Source of the DNA: Pseudomonadota bacterium
GTDB lineage: Bacteria > Pseudomonadota > Gammaproteobacteria > Burkholderiales > SG8-39
DNA: 52,053 nt
NCBI GenBank assembly: GCA_026399375.1
Contig: JAPLRD010000011.1
Coordinates: 1-52,053, forward strand
Direction of reading: 5' to 3'
In this document: piece after piece, positions 26,382 to 34,686 of the stretch
Numbering within the stretch: position 1 is the stretch's first letter
How the letters are laid out: every line of letters starts with the position of its first letter
Program-made: the position numbers and the translations under genes
Notes under the pieces: generated by a model
What the model saw: only the letters and a program-made list of their open reading frames with translations
What the model was told of the DNA's origin: nothing
Databases searched by the model: none

Positions 26382-27536
26382 TTACAGAGAGTGGCTGCGC
26401 TCGCCCTCGGCAAAGCCCATCAGCGGCGCCGCGTAGTCTTTACCGAATGCGATCACTTTGAACAGCTCGCCCATTTCCGAGGGTGAGAGCAGTTGTTGCG
26501 CCGCGGACGCCTGCGGCAGATAGGCTGCGGCGTCTTCGGGCGGCGTGCGCAGCAGGATGTCGGTGATGCCGCAGTTGATGAGGAACTGCGCCTGCCCGGC
26601 ATAGCCCAGCAGCTCCAACCCCGCTTCTTCGCCGGCGCGCGCCACGGCGCTGAAATCGACATGGCTGGTGATGTCCTGCAGCCCGGGCAGAAAGAAGGGG
26701 TCGCCATGGGCGCGATGGCGGTAGTGGCACATCAGCGTGCCCTCGCCGCGCTGGCCGTGGTAGTACTCGTGCGCGGGAAAGCCGTAGTCGATCAGCAGTA
26801 TCACGCCCTTCGCCATCGATTGCGCGAGCGAGCGCACGAAGCCGCAGGCCACCAGTTGAATCTCGGACTGATAGCCTTCGGGCAACTGCAGCGCTGCGGC
26901 GGTCGCCAGCAACTCCGCCGCGGCCGGCCGCCAGGCCCAGGCGAACGCATCGCCCTCTCGCGTAACGCCGCCTTCCTCCGCCCCGGACGCGGCGCCCCGG
27001 ACGATGTGCACCGGCATTGCGTCCAGCACCTCGTTGGCGATGACCAGGCCCGGATACACCGTCGGCAGCTGGTTGAGCCAGGTGACGCGCTCCAGCAGAT
27101 GCGGCACCTTGGCGGCGAGCAGGTCGCGCTCGCGCTCGCGCAGGTCGGGGCTGACTTCGAGGATGTAGTAATTGCGCGGCAGCCGGTCCATGCGCTCGAG
27201 TTCCGCCAGCAGTGATGCGGCCAGAGCACCCGAGCCGGCGCCGATTTCCAGGATCTGCTCGAAGCCGGATTCCAGCACTTCGGCCGCCTGGCGCGCCAGC
27301 GTCTGGCCGAACAGCGGCGTCATTTCCGGCGCGGTGATGAAATCGCCCTCGCGTCCCAGCTTTCTCGCGCCGGCGGTGTAATAGCCCAGTCCGGGCGCGT
27401 ACAGGGCCAATTCCATATAGCGCGAAAACGGAATCCAGCCGGAGCTGGCGTCGATTTCGCCGCGGATGAGCGCGGTGAGCCGGTCGCTGTGCGCCAGCGC
27501 TTCCGCCGACGGGGTGGGCAAATCGAAATTTGGCAT
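26382..27536 (-). CDS. MidA/NDUFAF7-type SAM-dependent methyltransferase
   Basis: A 384-residue class I methyltransferase of the MidA (DUF185) group, whose mitochondrial relative methylates an arginine of complex I subunit NDUFS2. The SAM loop is ILEIGAGSGALAASLL; other family signatures are GYYTAGARKLGREGDFITAP at the N-terminus, VIANEVLDAMPVHIVR and LLIDYGFPAHEYYHGQRGEG. The start at 27536-27534 (MPNFDLPTP) diverges from the pteridine reductase gene 39 bp away. The bacterial substrate is not known; a respiratory-complex role is inferred from the homologue. Confidence 0.9.
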   Translation of the reverse strand: MPNFDLPTPSAEALAHSDRLTALIRGEIDASSGWIPFSRYMELALYAPGLGYYTAGARKLGREGDFITAPEMTPLFGQTLARQAAEVLESGFEQILEIGAGSGALAASLLAELERMDRLPRNYYILEVSPDLRERERDLLAAKVPHLLERVTWLNQLPTVYPGLVIANEVLDAMPVHIVRGAASGAEEGGVTREGDAFAWAWRPAAAELLATAAALQLPEGYQSEIQLVACGFVRSLAQSMAKGVILLIDYGFPAHEYYHGQRGEGTLMCHYRHRAHGDPFFLPGLQDITSHVDFSAVARAGEEAGLELLGYAGQAQFLINCGITDILLRTPPEDAAAYLPQASAAQQLLSPSEMGELFKVIAFGKDYAAPLMGFAEGERSHSL

Positions 27537-27575
27537 AGTAGTGATAGTGCGCGAATCCGGTAAAATCTTCAAATC

Positions 27576-28325
27576 ATGTCCGCGCAGCTGCATAACAAGA
27601 CCATCCTGATCACCGGCGCGGCCAAGCGGGTCGGCGCCGCGATCGCGCGGCGTTTGCATCGGGCCGGCGCCAACCTGACGCTGCACTACCATTCGTCGGA
27701 GCGCGAGGCGCACGCGCTGCAGTCCGAACTCAATCTGCAGCGCGCCCAGTCGGTGACGCTGGTGAAAGCCGATTTGGCGGAAATCGCCGGCCTGGCGGAA
27801 ATCGTGAAGACCTGCGTCGAACGCTACGGCGCCCTTGACGCCCTGGTCAACAACGCGTCTGCATTCTACCCCACGCCCGTGGGCGCGATCAGCGCGGAGA
27901 ACTGGGACGATCTCGTCGGCGCCAACCTGAAGGCGCCTTTGTTTCTGTCGCAGGCGGCGGCACCCTATTTGAAGAAGACCGCCGGCTGCATAGTCAACAT
28001 CACCGATATCCATGCCGACCGGCCGCTGAAGAATTACGTGGTCTACAGCATCGCCAAGGCGGGGCTGGCGGGCCTCACCACTTCGCTCGCGCGCGAACTC
28101 GGTCCGGAGGTGCGCGTGAACGCGGTCGCGCCCGGTCCCATCGCCTGGCCCGAGGACGGTTCCTTCGACGAGGTCACGCGCCAGCGCGTGATTTCGCATA
28201 CGCTGCTCAAGCGCACCGGCGAGCCCGACGACATTGCGCGCGCGGTGTACTACCTGATTGCGGAAGCGCCGTATGTTACTGGCCAGATCATCGCGGTCGA
28301 TGGCGGCCGGAGCGTAAATCTTTAA
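27576..28325 (+). CDS. Pteridine reductase (short-chain dehydrogenase)
   Basis: A 249-residue SDR. The cofactor loop is ITGAAKRVGAAIARRLHRAG, whose basic K-R-V-G form is typical of NADPH-dependent pteridine reductases. VNNASAFYPTPVG and the active-site Y-x3-K in VVYSIAKAGLAGLTTSLA follow, and the C-terminus is VTGQIIAVDGGRS. It would reduce dihydrobiopterin/dihydrofolate-type substrates like FolM. It lies opposite midA and upstream of ttcA, separated from ttcA by a palindromic repeat. Confidence 0.9.
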   Translation: MSAQLHNKTILITGAAKRVGAAIARRLHRAGANLTLHYHSSEREAHALQSELNLQRAQSVTLVKADLAEIAGLAEIVKTCVERYGALDALVNNASAFYPTPVGAISAENWDDLVGANLKAPLFLSQAAAPYLKKTAGCIVNITDIHADRPLKNYVVYSIAKAGLAGLTTSLARELGPEVRVNAVAPGPIAWPEDGSFDEVTRQRVISHTLLKRTGEPDDIARAVYYLIAEAPYVTGQIIAVDGGRSVNL

Positions 28326-28345
28326 GAAGCCATTTCAAAATTCCC

Positions 28346-28440
28346 TGTCATTCCGAGGCTGAAGGCCGACGAATCTGCTTTTTCTTGATTCAAAAGCAGA
28401 TTCCTCGCTATGCTCGGAATGACAATTCTTGGAATTGTCA
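28346..28440. repeat. Palindromic dispersed repeat between the pteridine reductase gene and ttcA
   Basis: TGTCATTCCGAG (28346-28357) and CTCGGAATGACA (28413-28424) are perfect outer arms. AATCTGCTTTT and AAAAGCAGATT form inner arms, so the unit can fold into one long hairpin. It is followed by a second perfect hairpin, TGACAATTC-TTG-GAATTGTCA (28420-28440). A half-copy of the first unit is at 11411-11453. Confidence 0.75.
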
Positions 28441-28460
28441 TTTTGCGATACCCTCTAACT

Positions 28461-29363
28461 GTGAACGCCCCCGACCACAAGCAGCTGGAAAAACAGCGCC
28501 TCGAAGCCAACAAGCTGGAGAAGCGCCTGTGCCGCCTCACCGGGCAGGCGATCGCCGATTTCAACATGATCGAGGCGGGCGACCGCGTCATGGTCTGCCT
28601 CTCCGGCGGCAAGGACAGCTACGGCCTGCTCGACGTGCTGCTGAAGCTGCGCCAGCGCGCGCCCATCGCGTTCGACATTGTCGCGGTCAACCTGGACCAG
28701 AAGCATCCGGGCTATCCGGCGCATGTATTGCCCGATTACCTGAAGTCGCTCGGCATCGAATTTCGCATAGCGGAGCAGGACACCTATTCCACGGTCAAGC
28801 GCTTGATCCCGGAGGGCAAGACCATGTGCTCGTTGTGCTCGCGCCTGCGCCGCGGCGTGCTCTACCGCATGGCGGGTGAACTGGGTGCCACGCGCATCGC
28901 GCTGGGCCATCATCGCGACGACATCCTGGAAACGTTCTTCCTCAACCTGTTTTTCGGTGGCAAGCTGAAAGCCATGCCGCCGAAGCTCGGGTCGGACGAT
29001 GGCAAACATGTCGTGATACGCCCGCTTGCCTATGTAAAGGAGAAAGACCTGGAACGCTACGCCGTCGTGCGCGCCTTCCCCATCATTCCCTGCGATCTGT
29101 GCGGCTCGCAGGACCATCTGCAGCGCAAGCAGGTGAAGCAGATGCTGCGCGCCTGGGAAAAGGAGTTCCCCGGCCGGGTCGAAACCATATTCAACAGCTT
29201 GCAGCGGGTTTCGTCGTCGCATCTGCTGGACCGAAAGCTATTCGATTTTCCCGCCGTCACCGCAGGGGGCATGGTCTCCGGTGAAGGTGATAAAGCCTTT
29301 GATGCAGAAGACTTTTCATCCATTTCTGCGATCCCTTTCAGGATGCATTCGACCCCAGAATAG
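28461..29363 (+). CDS. ttcA: tRNA 2-thiocytidine(32) synthetase
   Basis: Thiolates C32 of certain tRNAs using ATP and a 4Fe-4S cluster. The PP-loop is [17 protein letters not shown] near residue 47. The two CxxC motifs that hold the cluster are [10 protein letters not shown] (about 122) and [13 protein letters not shown] (about 210). [20 protein letters not shown] is also typical. The protein is 300 residues from GTG 28461. An ATG at 28410 in the same frame lies inside the palindromic repeat and would add a non-family leader, so it is rejected. Confidence 0.92.
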   Translation: MNAPDHKQLEKQRLEANKLEKRLCRLTGQAIADFNMIEAGDRVMVCLSGGKDSYGLLDVLLKLRQRAPIAFDIVAVNLDQKHPGYPAHVLPDYLKSLGIEFRIAEQDTYSTVKRLIPEGKTMCSLCSRLRRGVLYRMAGELGATRIALGHHRDDILETFFLNLFFGGKLKAMPPKLGSDDGKHVVIRPLAYVKEKDLERYAVVRAFPIIPCDLCGSQDHLQRKQVKQMLRAWEKEFPGRVETIFNSLQRVSSSHLLDRKLFDFPAVTAGGMVSGEGDKAFDAEDFSSISAIPFRMHSTPE

Positions 29364-29382
29364 CCTGATAAGCAAGCTTGGT

Positions 29383-29411
29383 TTGTCAAATTCATTTTGT
29401 CATGCTAGAAT
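29383..29411 (+). promoter_or_regulatory. Sigma-70 promoter with -10 element directly against the start codon (leaderless)
   Basis: TTGTCA at 29383-29388, a 17-bp spacer and TAGAAT at 29406-29411 make a near-consensus promoter. The -10 ends 6 bp before the ATG at 29418, so transcription should begin at or next to the start codon. No ribosome-binding sequence precedes the ATG. TTTGTCA occurs twice, 14 bp apart (29382 and 29396). CATGC and GCATG (29401-29405, 29416-29420) flank the -10 as inverted arms, a possible autoregulatory operator. Confidence 0.65.
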
Positions 29412-29417
29412 TTTTGC

Positions 29418-30935
29418 ATGAATTGCGCTGAACGACTGGTTTCAATTTTCGGCAGCCAGGCCGAGGTGGCCCGGCACTTCCGCCTCGATCGGGCGGTCGT
29501 GAATAACTGGGTCAAATCCGGCTATGTTCCGGCACGCTGGGCCATGGAGGTCGAGCGCGCCACCGAGGGCAAAGTCGAGGCGGTGGAAGTGCTCAACGAA
29601 GCCAACGCCAAGAAGCCGGTTCGAGTCAAATCGCGTCCCGACGATCTGTTCGGGTCGCATCTTCCAGGGAGTGACGCCATGAGTGATTTCGCACCAGCCA
29701 AACGCATCCATTCTTTCCATCCGCCGCAGCGCACCCTCATGGGGCCCGGCCCGTCCGAGATCAACCCGCGCGTGATGGCGGCGATGAGCCTGCCGGCGAT
29801 CGGCTATCTCGATCCGGTGTTCGTGGACATGATGGAGGAGTTGAAATCATTGCTGCGCTACGCCTTCCAGACCAAGCACGCCCTGACCTTTCCGGTTTCC
29901 GGGCCGGGCTCTGTCGGCATGGAGTATTGCTTTGTCAACCTGGTCGCCCCCGGTGACAAGGTCATCGTCTGCAGGAACGGCGTGTTCGGCGGGCGCATGA
30001 TCGAGAACGTCGAGCGCTGCGGCGGGACGCCGATCATCGTGGAAGATGCATGGGGCGAGCCGGTCGATCCGCAAAAGCTGGAAGACGCGCTGAAAAAGAA
30101 CCCGGACGCTCGCCTCGTCGCCTTCATCCACGCCGAAACCTCGACCGGGGTGCAGTCCGACGCCAAGACGCTCGTCGAGATCGCGCACAAGCACCATGCG
30201 CTCGCCATCGTCGATGCCGTGACCTCCCTGGGCGGTACACCGGTGCTGGTGGACGAGTGGAAGATCGACGCCATCTATTCCGCCAGCCAGAAATGCCTGT
30301 CGTGCACGCCGGGCCTGTCGCCGGTGTCCTTCAGCGACCGCGTGGTCGACCACGTCAAGGCGCGCAAGGACAAGATCCACTCCTGGTTCATGGACATGAA
30401 CCTGCTGCTGGGCTACTGGGGCGCGACCACGCGCACCTATCATCACACCGCTCCGACCAACAGCCTGTACGCGCTGCACGAGGCGCTGCTGATCATGAAG
30501 GAAGAGGGCATTGAAAACGCATGGGCGCGCCATACGCGCCATCACCTCGCGCTCAAGGCCGGCCTAGAAGCCATGGGCCTGAAGTTCCTGGTGAAGGAGG
30601 AGGCGCAGCTTCCCCAGATGAACGCGGTGTACATCCCCGATGCGATCAAGGAGCGCGAGGCCGAAGTGCGCAAGACCCTGCTCAACGAGTTCAACCTCGA
30701 GATCGGCGCCGGCCTCGGCCCTCTCGCAGGAAAGATATGGCGCATCGGCCTCATGGGCTATTCGTGCAAGCCGGAAAACGTGATGCTGTGCCTGTCTGCG
30801 CTGGGTTCGGTGCTGTCCGACATGGGTCTTGCGATCCACGTGGGCGAAGCCGAGGCGGCGGCGCACGGCGCCTACGCGGCACTGCACGCCAAGGCGGCGC
30901 AGCACAAACAGCAGCACAAGAAACGCGTGGCCTGA
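29418..30935 (+). CDS. Cro/YdaS-like HTH domain fused in frame to a class V aminotransferase (alanine/serine-glyoxylate type)
   Basis: One open frame of 505 codons. Residues 1-60 read as a Cro-type helix-turn-helix (AERLVSIFGSQAEVARHFRL, then DRAVVNNWVKSGYVPARWAM). A linker of about 27 residues follows (AKKPVRVKSRPDDLFGSHLP). From M88 a complete PLP aminotransferase begins (MSDFAPAKRIHSFHPPQRTL, MGPGPSEINPRVM; PLP lysine K292 in YSASQKCLSCTPGLSPV; VDAVTSLGGTPV). The ATG of M88 (29679) has its own AGGGAG at 29666-29671. The cell may therefore make a leaderless fusion, the free enzyme, or both. The enzyme would transfer amino groups to glyoxylate. The HTH part is normally a separate small protein; here no stop separates them. 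Confidence 0.85.
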   Translation: MNCAERLVSIFGSQAEVARHFRLDRAVVNNWVKSGYVPARWAMEVERATEGKVEAVEVLNEANAKKPVRVKSRPDDLFGSHLPGSDAMSDFAPAKRIHSFHPPQRTLMGPGPSEINPRVMAAMSLPAIGYLDPVFVDMMEELKSLLRYAFQTKHALTFPVSGPGSVGMEYCFVNLVAPGDKVIVCRNGVFGGRMIENVERCGGTPIIVEDAWGEPVDPQKLEDALKKNPDARLVAFIHAETSTGVQSDAKTLVEIAHKHHALAIVDAVTSLGGTPVLVDEWKIDAIYSASQKCLSCTPGLSPVSFSDRVVDHVKARKDKIHSWFMDMNLLLGYWGATTRTYHHTAPTNSLYALHEALLIMKEEGIENAWARHTRHHLALKAGLEAMGLKFLVKEEAQLPQMNAVYIPDAIKEREAEVRKTLLNEFNLEIGAGLGPLAGKIWRIGLMGYSCKPENVMLCLSALGSVLSDMGLAIHVGEAEAAAHGAYAALHAKAAQHKQQHKKRVA

Positions 30936-30966
30936 TTCCACGTTTTCGCAGGGAGCGCAAGAGAAC

Positions 30967-30991
30967 GGCGAGCCAAGGTTCGCCTTTTTTT
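30967..30991 (+). terminator. Intrinsic terminator after the HTH-aminotransferase gene
   Basis: GGCGAGCC and GGTTCGCC form an 8-step stem (one G-T pair) closed by AA, followed directly by seven T. It lies 32 bp past the stop. Confidence 0.85.
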
Positions 30992-31115
30992 GGTCCGAAC
31001 CCGCGCAATTCCCCGGCGGGACTAGCCGCCCTCCCTCGAATCGGCTTACACTCTGCGCTCGCGGTTCGCGCCGGACACCTACGTTCCCGCGCCGGCAGCG
31101 GTAAAGGAGGGGTCG

Positions 31116-32111
31116 ATGGCAGTCCGAATGTTGCAGCGGGCGCGGCGCGGCTTTGCGCTCGCCTTGGCGGTTTCGTTTTCCTTCGCCGCCTTGCATTCTG
31201 CGCAGGCGCAGGAACGCTATCCCAACCGCCCCATCCGCATGATCGTGCCCTTTACCGCGGGCACCGGCATGGACCTGCTCGCACGCACCATCGGTCAAAA
31301 ACTGTCCGAGAGGCTCAAGGTGCCGGTGGTGGTCGACAATCGCGCCGGCGCGAGTGGAAATATCGGCACCGAAGCGGTATCCAAGTCCCCGCCCGACGGC
31401 TACACCCTGCTCATGACCGCGAGCACCATCGTGCAGAACGCCGCGCTGTCGCGCTCGGTGCCCTACGATCCGGTGCGCGGCTTTACGCCGATCGGACTCA
31501 CGGCGATAGGCAACATGGCGCTGGTGGTGAATCCCTCGGTGGCGGCGAAATCGGTGACGGAATTCGTCGCCCTCGCGAAGGCGCAGCCGGGCAAGCTCAA
31601 CTATGCCTCGCCCGGCAGCGGCACGCCGCATCACCTGGCGATGGAACTGTTCAAACTCAATTTCGGCATCGACATCGCGCATGTTCCGTACAAAGGGACG
31701 GCCGGCGCGGTCACCGACATTCTGGGCGGGCAGTTGCAGGCGATGTTCCTGCCGGTGCACGTCGCGCTGCCGCACGCGCGCAGCGGCAAGCTGCGCATGC
31801 TCAGCGCGGGCGGGGCGAACCGTTCCCCGGTCACGCCGGAACTGCCCTCGCTCGCCGAGGAGGGCGTGAAGGACATCGACGTCGACATCTGGTACGCGCT
31901 GTTCGCGCCTGCCGGCCTGCCGCGGGACATGGTCACGCTGCTCAACGGCGAAGTCGTGGCGATCCTGGGCCAGTCCGAGGTGCGCGAAAGCCTGCAAAAG
32001 CAGGGGCTCAACCCCGTAACCGGCACGCCGGAAGAATTGAGCAAGCTGGTCGAGAGCGACCTCGAGCGCTGGACCAGGGTGGTGCGCGCCGCGCGCATCA
32101 GCGCCGACTGA
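31116..32111 (+). CDS. Tripartite tricarboxylate transporter-type periplasmic binding protein (TctC/Bug family)
   Basis: A 331-residue periplasmic receptor with a signal peptide (about residues 1-31, ending AALHSAQAQ). The Bug-family hallmarks are RYPNRPIRMIVPFTAGTGMD, VVVDNRAGASGNIGTEAVSK, LNYASPGSGTPHHLAMELFK and IAHVPYKGTAGAVTDILGGQ. No TctA/TctB membrane genes are adjacent, as is common for the expanded Bug family. It is followed after 22 bp by an amidohydrolase gene, suggesting a shared substrate, probably a carboxylic acid. ATG 31116 follows AAAGGAGGGG, a strong ribosome-binding site. Confidence 0.9.
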   Translation: MAVRMLQRARRGFALALAVSFSFAALHSAQAQERYPNRPIRMIVPFTAGTGMDLLARTIGQKLSERLKVPVVVDNRAGASGNIGTEAVSKSPPDGYTLLMTASTIVQNAALSRSVPYDPVRGFTPIGLTAIGNMALVVNPSVAAKSVTEFVALAKAQPGKLNYASPGSGTPHHLAMELFKLNFGIDIAHVPYKGTAGAVTDILGGQLQAMFLPVHVALPHARSGKLRMLSAGGANRSPVTPELPSLAEEGVKDIDVDIWYALFAPAGLPRDMVTLLNGEVVAILGQSEVRESLQKQGLNPVTGTPEELSKLVESDLERWTRVVRAARISAD

Positions 32112-32133
32112 ATTACAAACCGAAGGACCGCAA

Positions 32134-33138
32134 ATGAAACTCGATATTTTCAATCACATCTTCCCGAAAAAGTTCTATGAACGCATGCTCGAAGTCTCGC
32201 CCAAGGGCAAGGACATGCAAAAGCGCGTGCGCGAAATCCCCTGCATCGTCGACCTGGACGAGCGCTTTCGCATCATGGATGCGTTCGGCGACTACGCGCA
32301 GGTGATCTGCCTGCCCTCGCCGCCGATCGAGGTCTTCGGCCCGCCGCCGCTGTCCACGGAGCTCGCGCGGCTCGCCAACGACGGCCTGGCCGAACTGGTG
32401 AACAAGCACCCGAAGCGCTTTCCCGCGTTCGTCGCTTCGCTGCCGATGAACGATCCGAAAGGCCTGCTCGCAGAAGCGAAGCGCGCGATCAACGATCTGG
32501 GTGCGGTCGGGGTGCAGGTGTTCAGCAACGTCAACGGCCGGCCGCTGACGGCGCCCGAGACCATGCCCATATTCGACCTGATGGCCGAACTCGACCGGCC
32601 GATATGGTTGCATCCGGCGCGCGGCGCCGACGTCGCCGATTACAAGGGCGAAAAGAAGAGCCACTACGAAATCTGGTGGACTTTCGGCTGGCCCTACGAG
32701 ACCAGCGTGGCCATGGCGCACATCGTGTTCGCCGGCCTGTTCGACAAGCATCCTGACCTGAAGATCATCACCCATCACTTGGGCGCCATGGTCCCCTATT
32801 TCGAGGGCCGCGTCGGTCCGGGCTGGGACCAGCTCGGCAGCCGCACTTCCGACGAGGACTATTACGCGCTGCTGGCGAGCCTGAAAAAGCGGCCGCTCGA
32901 TTATTTCAAGATGTTCTACGCCGACACCGCGGTGTTCGGCTCGCTCGAGGCGACCAAATGCGGCCTGAAATTTTTCGGGGTGGACAAGGTGCTGTTCGCC
33001 TCGGACGCGCCGTTCGATCCGGAGAAGGGCTCCGCCTACACGCGCTGGACCATCGAAATCATCGACCATCTCGATCTCTCGCCGGCCGACCGGCACGCGA
33101 TCTACGAGGGCAACGCGCGCAAGCTGCTGAAACTGTAG
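32134..33138 (+). CDS. ACMSD-like metal-dependent amidohydrolase/decarboxylase, variant metal site
   Basis: A 334-residue TIM-barrel protein of the amidohydrolase-2 group, which includes ACMSD and gamma-resorcylate decarboxylase. Ligand residues visible are H8, a histidine near 159 (PIWLHPARGAD), H214/H215 in IITHHLGAMVP and D291 in LFASDAPFDP. The usual N-terminal D-x-H-x-H reads D-I-F-N-H, so the first histidine is replaced by phenylalanine. It forms an operon with the TctC gene 22 bp upstream and is followed by a terminator. Non-oxidative decarboxylation or hydrolysis of an imported carboxylate is the best guess. Confidence 0.82.
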   Translation: MKLDIFNHIFPKKFYERMLEVSPKGKDMQKRVREIPCIVDLDERFRIMDAFGDYAQVICLPSPPIEVFGPPPLSTELARLANDGLAELVNKHPKRFPAFVASLPMNDPKGLLAEAKRAINDLGAVGVQVFSNVNGRPLTAPETMPIFDLMAELDRPIWLHPARGADVADYKGEKKSHYEIWWTFGWPYETSVAMAHIVFAGLFDKHPDLKIITHHLGAMVPYFEGRVGPGWDQLGSRTSDEDYYALLASLKKRPLDYFKMFYADTAVFGSLEATKCGLKFFGVDKVLFASDAPFDPEKGSAYTRWTIEIIDHLDLSPADRHAIYEGNARKLLKL

Positions 33139-33157
33139 TAGCGGCCCGTCCCTTCAG

Positions 33158-33190
33158 AGCCCCCGTCGGAAGAAGTTTCCCGGGGGCTTT
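33158..33190 (+). terminator. Intrinsic terminator after the tctC-amidohydrolase operon
   Basis: AGCCCCCG and CGGGGGCT form a perfect 8-bp stem with a 15-nt loop, followed by TTATAA. The hairpin starts 20 bp after the stop codon. Confidence 0.8.
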
Positions 33191-33226
33191 ATAACTTCCG
33201 GCGATAAGTAATTCGCCATTCCTTCC

Positions 33227-33254
33227 TTGTGGCGTGCCGCGGCGCCGCTATACT
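33227..33254 (+). promoter_or_regulatory. Candidate sigma-70 promoter of metY
   Basis: TTGTGG, a 16-bp spacer and TATACT. Transcription would begin near 33261, leaving a leader of about 26 nt with GAAGGA before the ATG. ATTCCTTC (33218) and GAAGGAAT (33270) are inverted copies flanking the promoter. No SAM-type riboswitch was recognised. Confidence 0.55.
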
Positions 33255-33286
33255 CCGCGGTTCACATTTGAAGGAATCACGCCGTC

Positions 33287-34558
33287 ATGAAAATCGAAAC
33301 CCTCGCCCTGCACGCCGGATACAGCCCGGAACCCACCACCAAGGCGGTTGCGGTGCCGATCTATCAGACCACGTCCTACGCTTTTGACGACACCCAGCAT
33401 GGCGCGGCCCTGTTCGACCTGAAAGTCGAGGGCAATATCTACACGCGCATCATGAACCCGACCCAGGACGTGCTGGAGAAGCGCGTCGCGGCGATGGAGG
33501 GCGGCATCGCCGGACTCGCGCTGGCTTCCGGGCAGGCTGCGATCACCTATGCCATCCAGACGATCGCCGAGGCCGGCGACAACATCGTGTCGGCGAGCAC
33601 GCTCTACGGCGGGACCTACAACCTGTTCGCGCACACCTTCCCGCAGTTCGGCCTGCAGACGCGCTTCGCCGACTACCGCGATCCGGACGCCTTCGGCAAG
33701 TTGATCGACGAGAAGACCAAGGCCATCTACGTCGAATCCATCGGCAACCCGCTCGGGAACATCACCGACTTCGAAAAGATCGCGGCCATCGCGCACCGCC
33801 ACGGCGTGCCGCTGATCGTCGACAACACCGTGCCCACGCCCTACCTGCTGCGCCCGTTCGAGTTCGGCGCGGACATCGTGGTGCATTCGCTCACCAAGTA
33901 CCTGGGCGGCCACGGCAACTCGATCGGCGGCATCATCGTCGATTCGGGCAAGTTTCCCTGGGCCGAGCACAAGAAGAAGTTCCGCCGGCTGAACGAGCCC
34001 GACGTCTCCTATCACGGCGTGGTCTACACCGAGGCGCTCGGCCCGGCCGCGTACATCGGCCGTGCGCGCGTGGTGCCGCTGCGCAACACCGGCGCCGCCA
34101 TTTCGCCCTTCAACGCATTTCTGATCCTGCAGGGCGTGGAGACCCTGGCGGTGCGCATGGAGCGCATCGTCGACAATACGCTCGCGGTGGCGAACTATCT
34201 CAAGGGCCACAAGAAAGTGAGCTGGGTCAACTACGCCGGCCTGCCCGACCACAAGGATCACGCGCTGGCGCAGAAATACCTGGGCGGGCGTCCCTCGGGG
34301 ATACTGACATTCGGCGTCAAGGGCGGTGCACCGGCAGGCGCGAAGTTCCAGGATGCGCTGAAGCTGTTCACTCGTCTCGTAAACATAGGCGATTCCAAGT
34401 CGCTCGCCTGCCATCCGGCGTCCACCACGCACCGCCAGCTGGGACCGGAGGAACTGGTGCTTGCAGGCGTGACCGAGGACATGGTGCGCCTGTCCGTCGG
34501 CATCGAGCACATCGACGATCTGAAAGCCGATTTGGAGCAGGCGCTGCAGGCTGTCTAG
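33287..34558 (+). CDS. metY: O-acetylhomoserine aminocarboxypropyltransferase (sulfhydrylase)
   Basis: Uses O-acetylhomoserine with sulfide (or methanethiol) to give homocysteine (or methionine). The 423-residue length and MKIETLALHAGYSPEPTTKA start are typical of MetY. The PLP lysine is K204 in VVHSLTKYLGGHGNSIGG; NPLGNITDFEKIAAIAHR, VVYTEALGPAAYI and SLACHPASTTHRQLGPEE are also conserved. It stands as a single gene between two transcription barriers. Its product, homocysteine, is also the product of AhcY and part of the cycle supplied by MetF further right. Confidence 0.93.
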   Translation: MKIETLALHAGYSPEPTTKAVAVPIYQTTSYAFDDTQHGAALFDLKVEGNIYTRIMNPTQDVLEKRVAAMEGGIAGLALASGQAAITYAIQTIAEAGDNIVSASTLYGGTYNLFAHTFPQFGLQTRFADYRDPDAFGKLIDEKTKAIYVESIGNPLGNITDFEKIAAIAHRHGVPLIVDNTVPTPYLLRPFEFGADIVVHSLTKYLGGHGNSIGGIIVDSGKFPWAEHKKKFRRLNEPDVSYHGVVYTEALGPAAYIGRARVVPLRNTGAAISPFNAFLILQGVETLAVRMERIVDNTLAVANYLKGHKKVSWVNYAGLPDHKDHALAQKYLGGRPSGILTFGVKGGAPAGAKFQDALKLFTRLVNIGDSKSLACHPASTTHRQLGPEELVLAGVTEDMVRLSVGIEHIDDLKADLEQALQAV

Positions 34559-34686
34559 CGCGGCACCAATCTGCACCGGGGGCAGACCCGAGGAGGCAAT
34601 ACCGAGGGCGGCCGCCGCCAATGGCAGCGCGCATGTGTTTCACGCGCTACCATTGCGGCATCCCGTTTTAAAAAGCGTGCTCTCAC

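Noticed and set aside
30564-32153. Minus-strand open frame of 529 codons opposite the aminotransferase and TctC genes
   Set aside because: It runs through two real genes and a strong terminator, so it is not coding.
33190-33286. SAM-type riboswitch in front of metY
   Set aside because: The leader after the likely promoter is only about 26 nt, and no SAM aptamer core is present.
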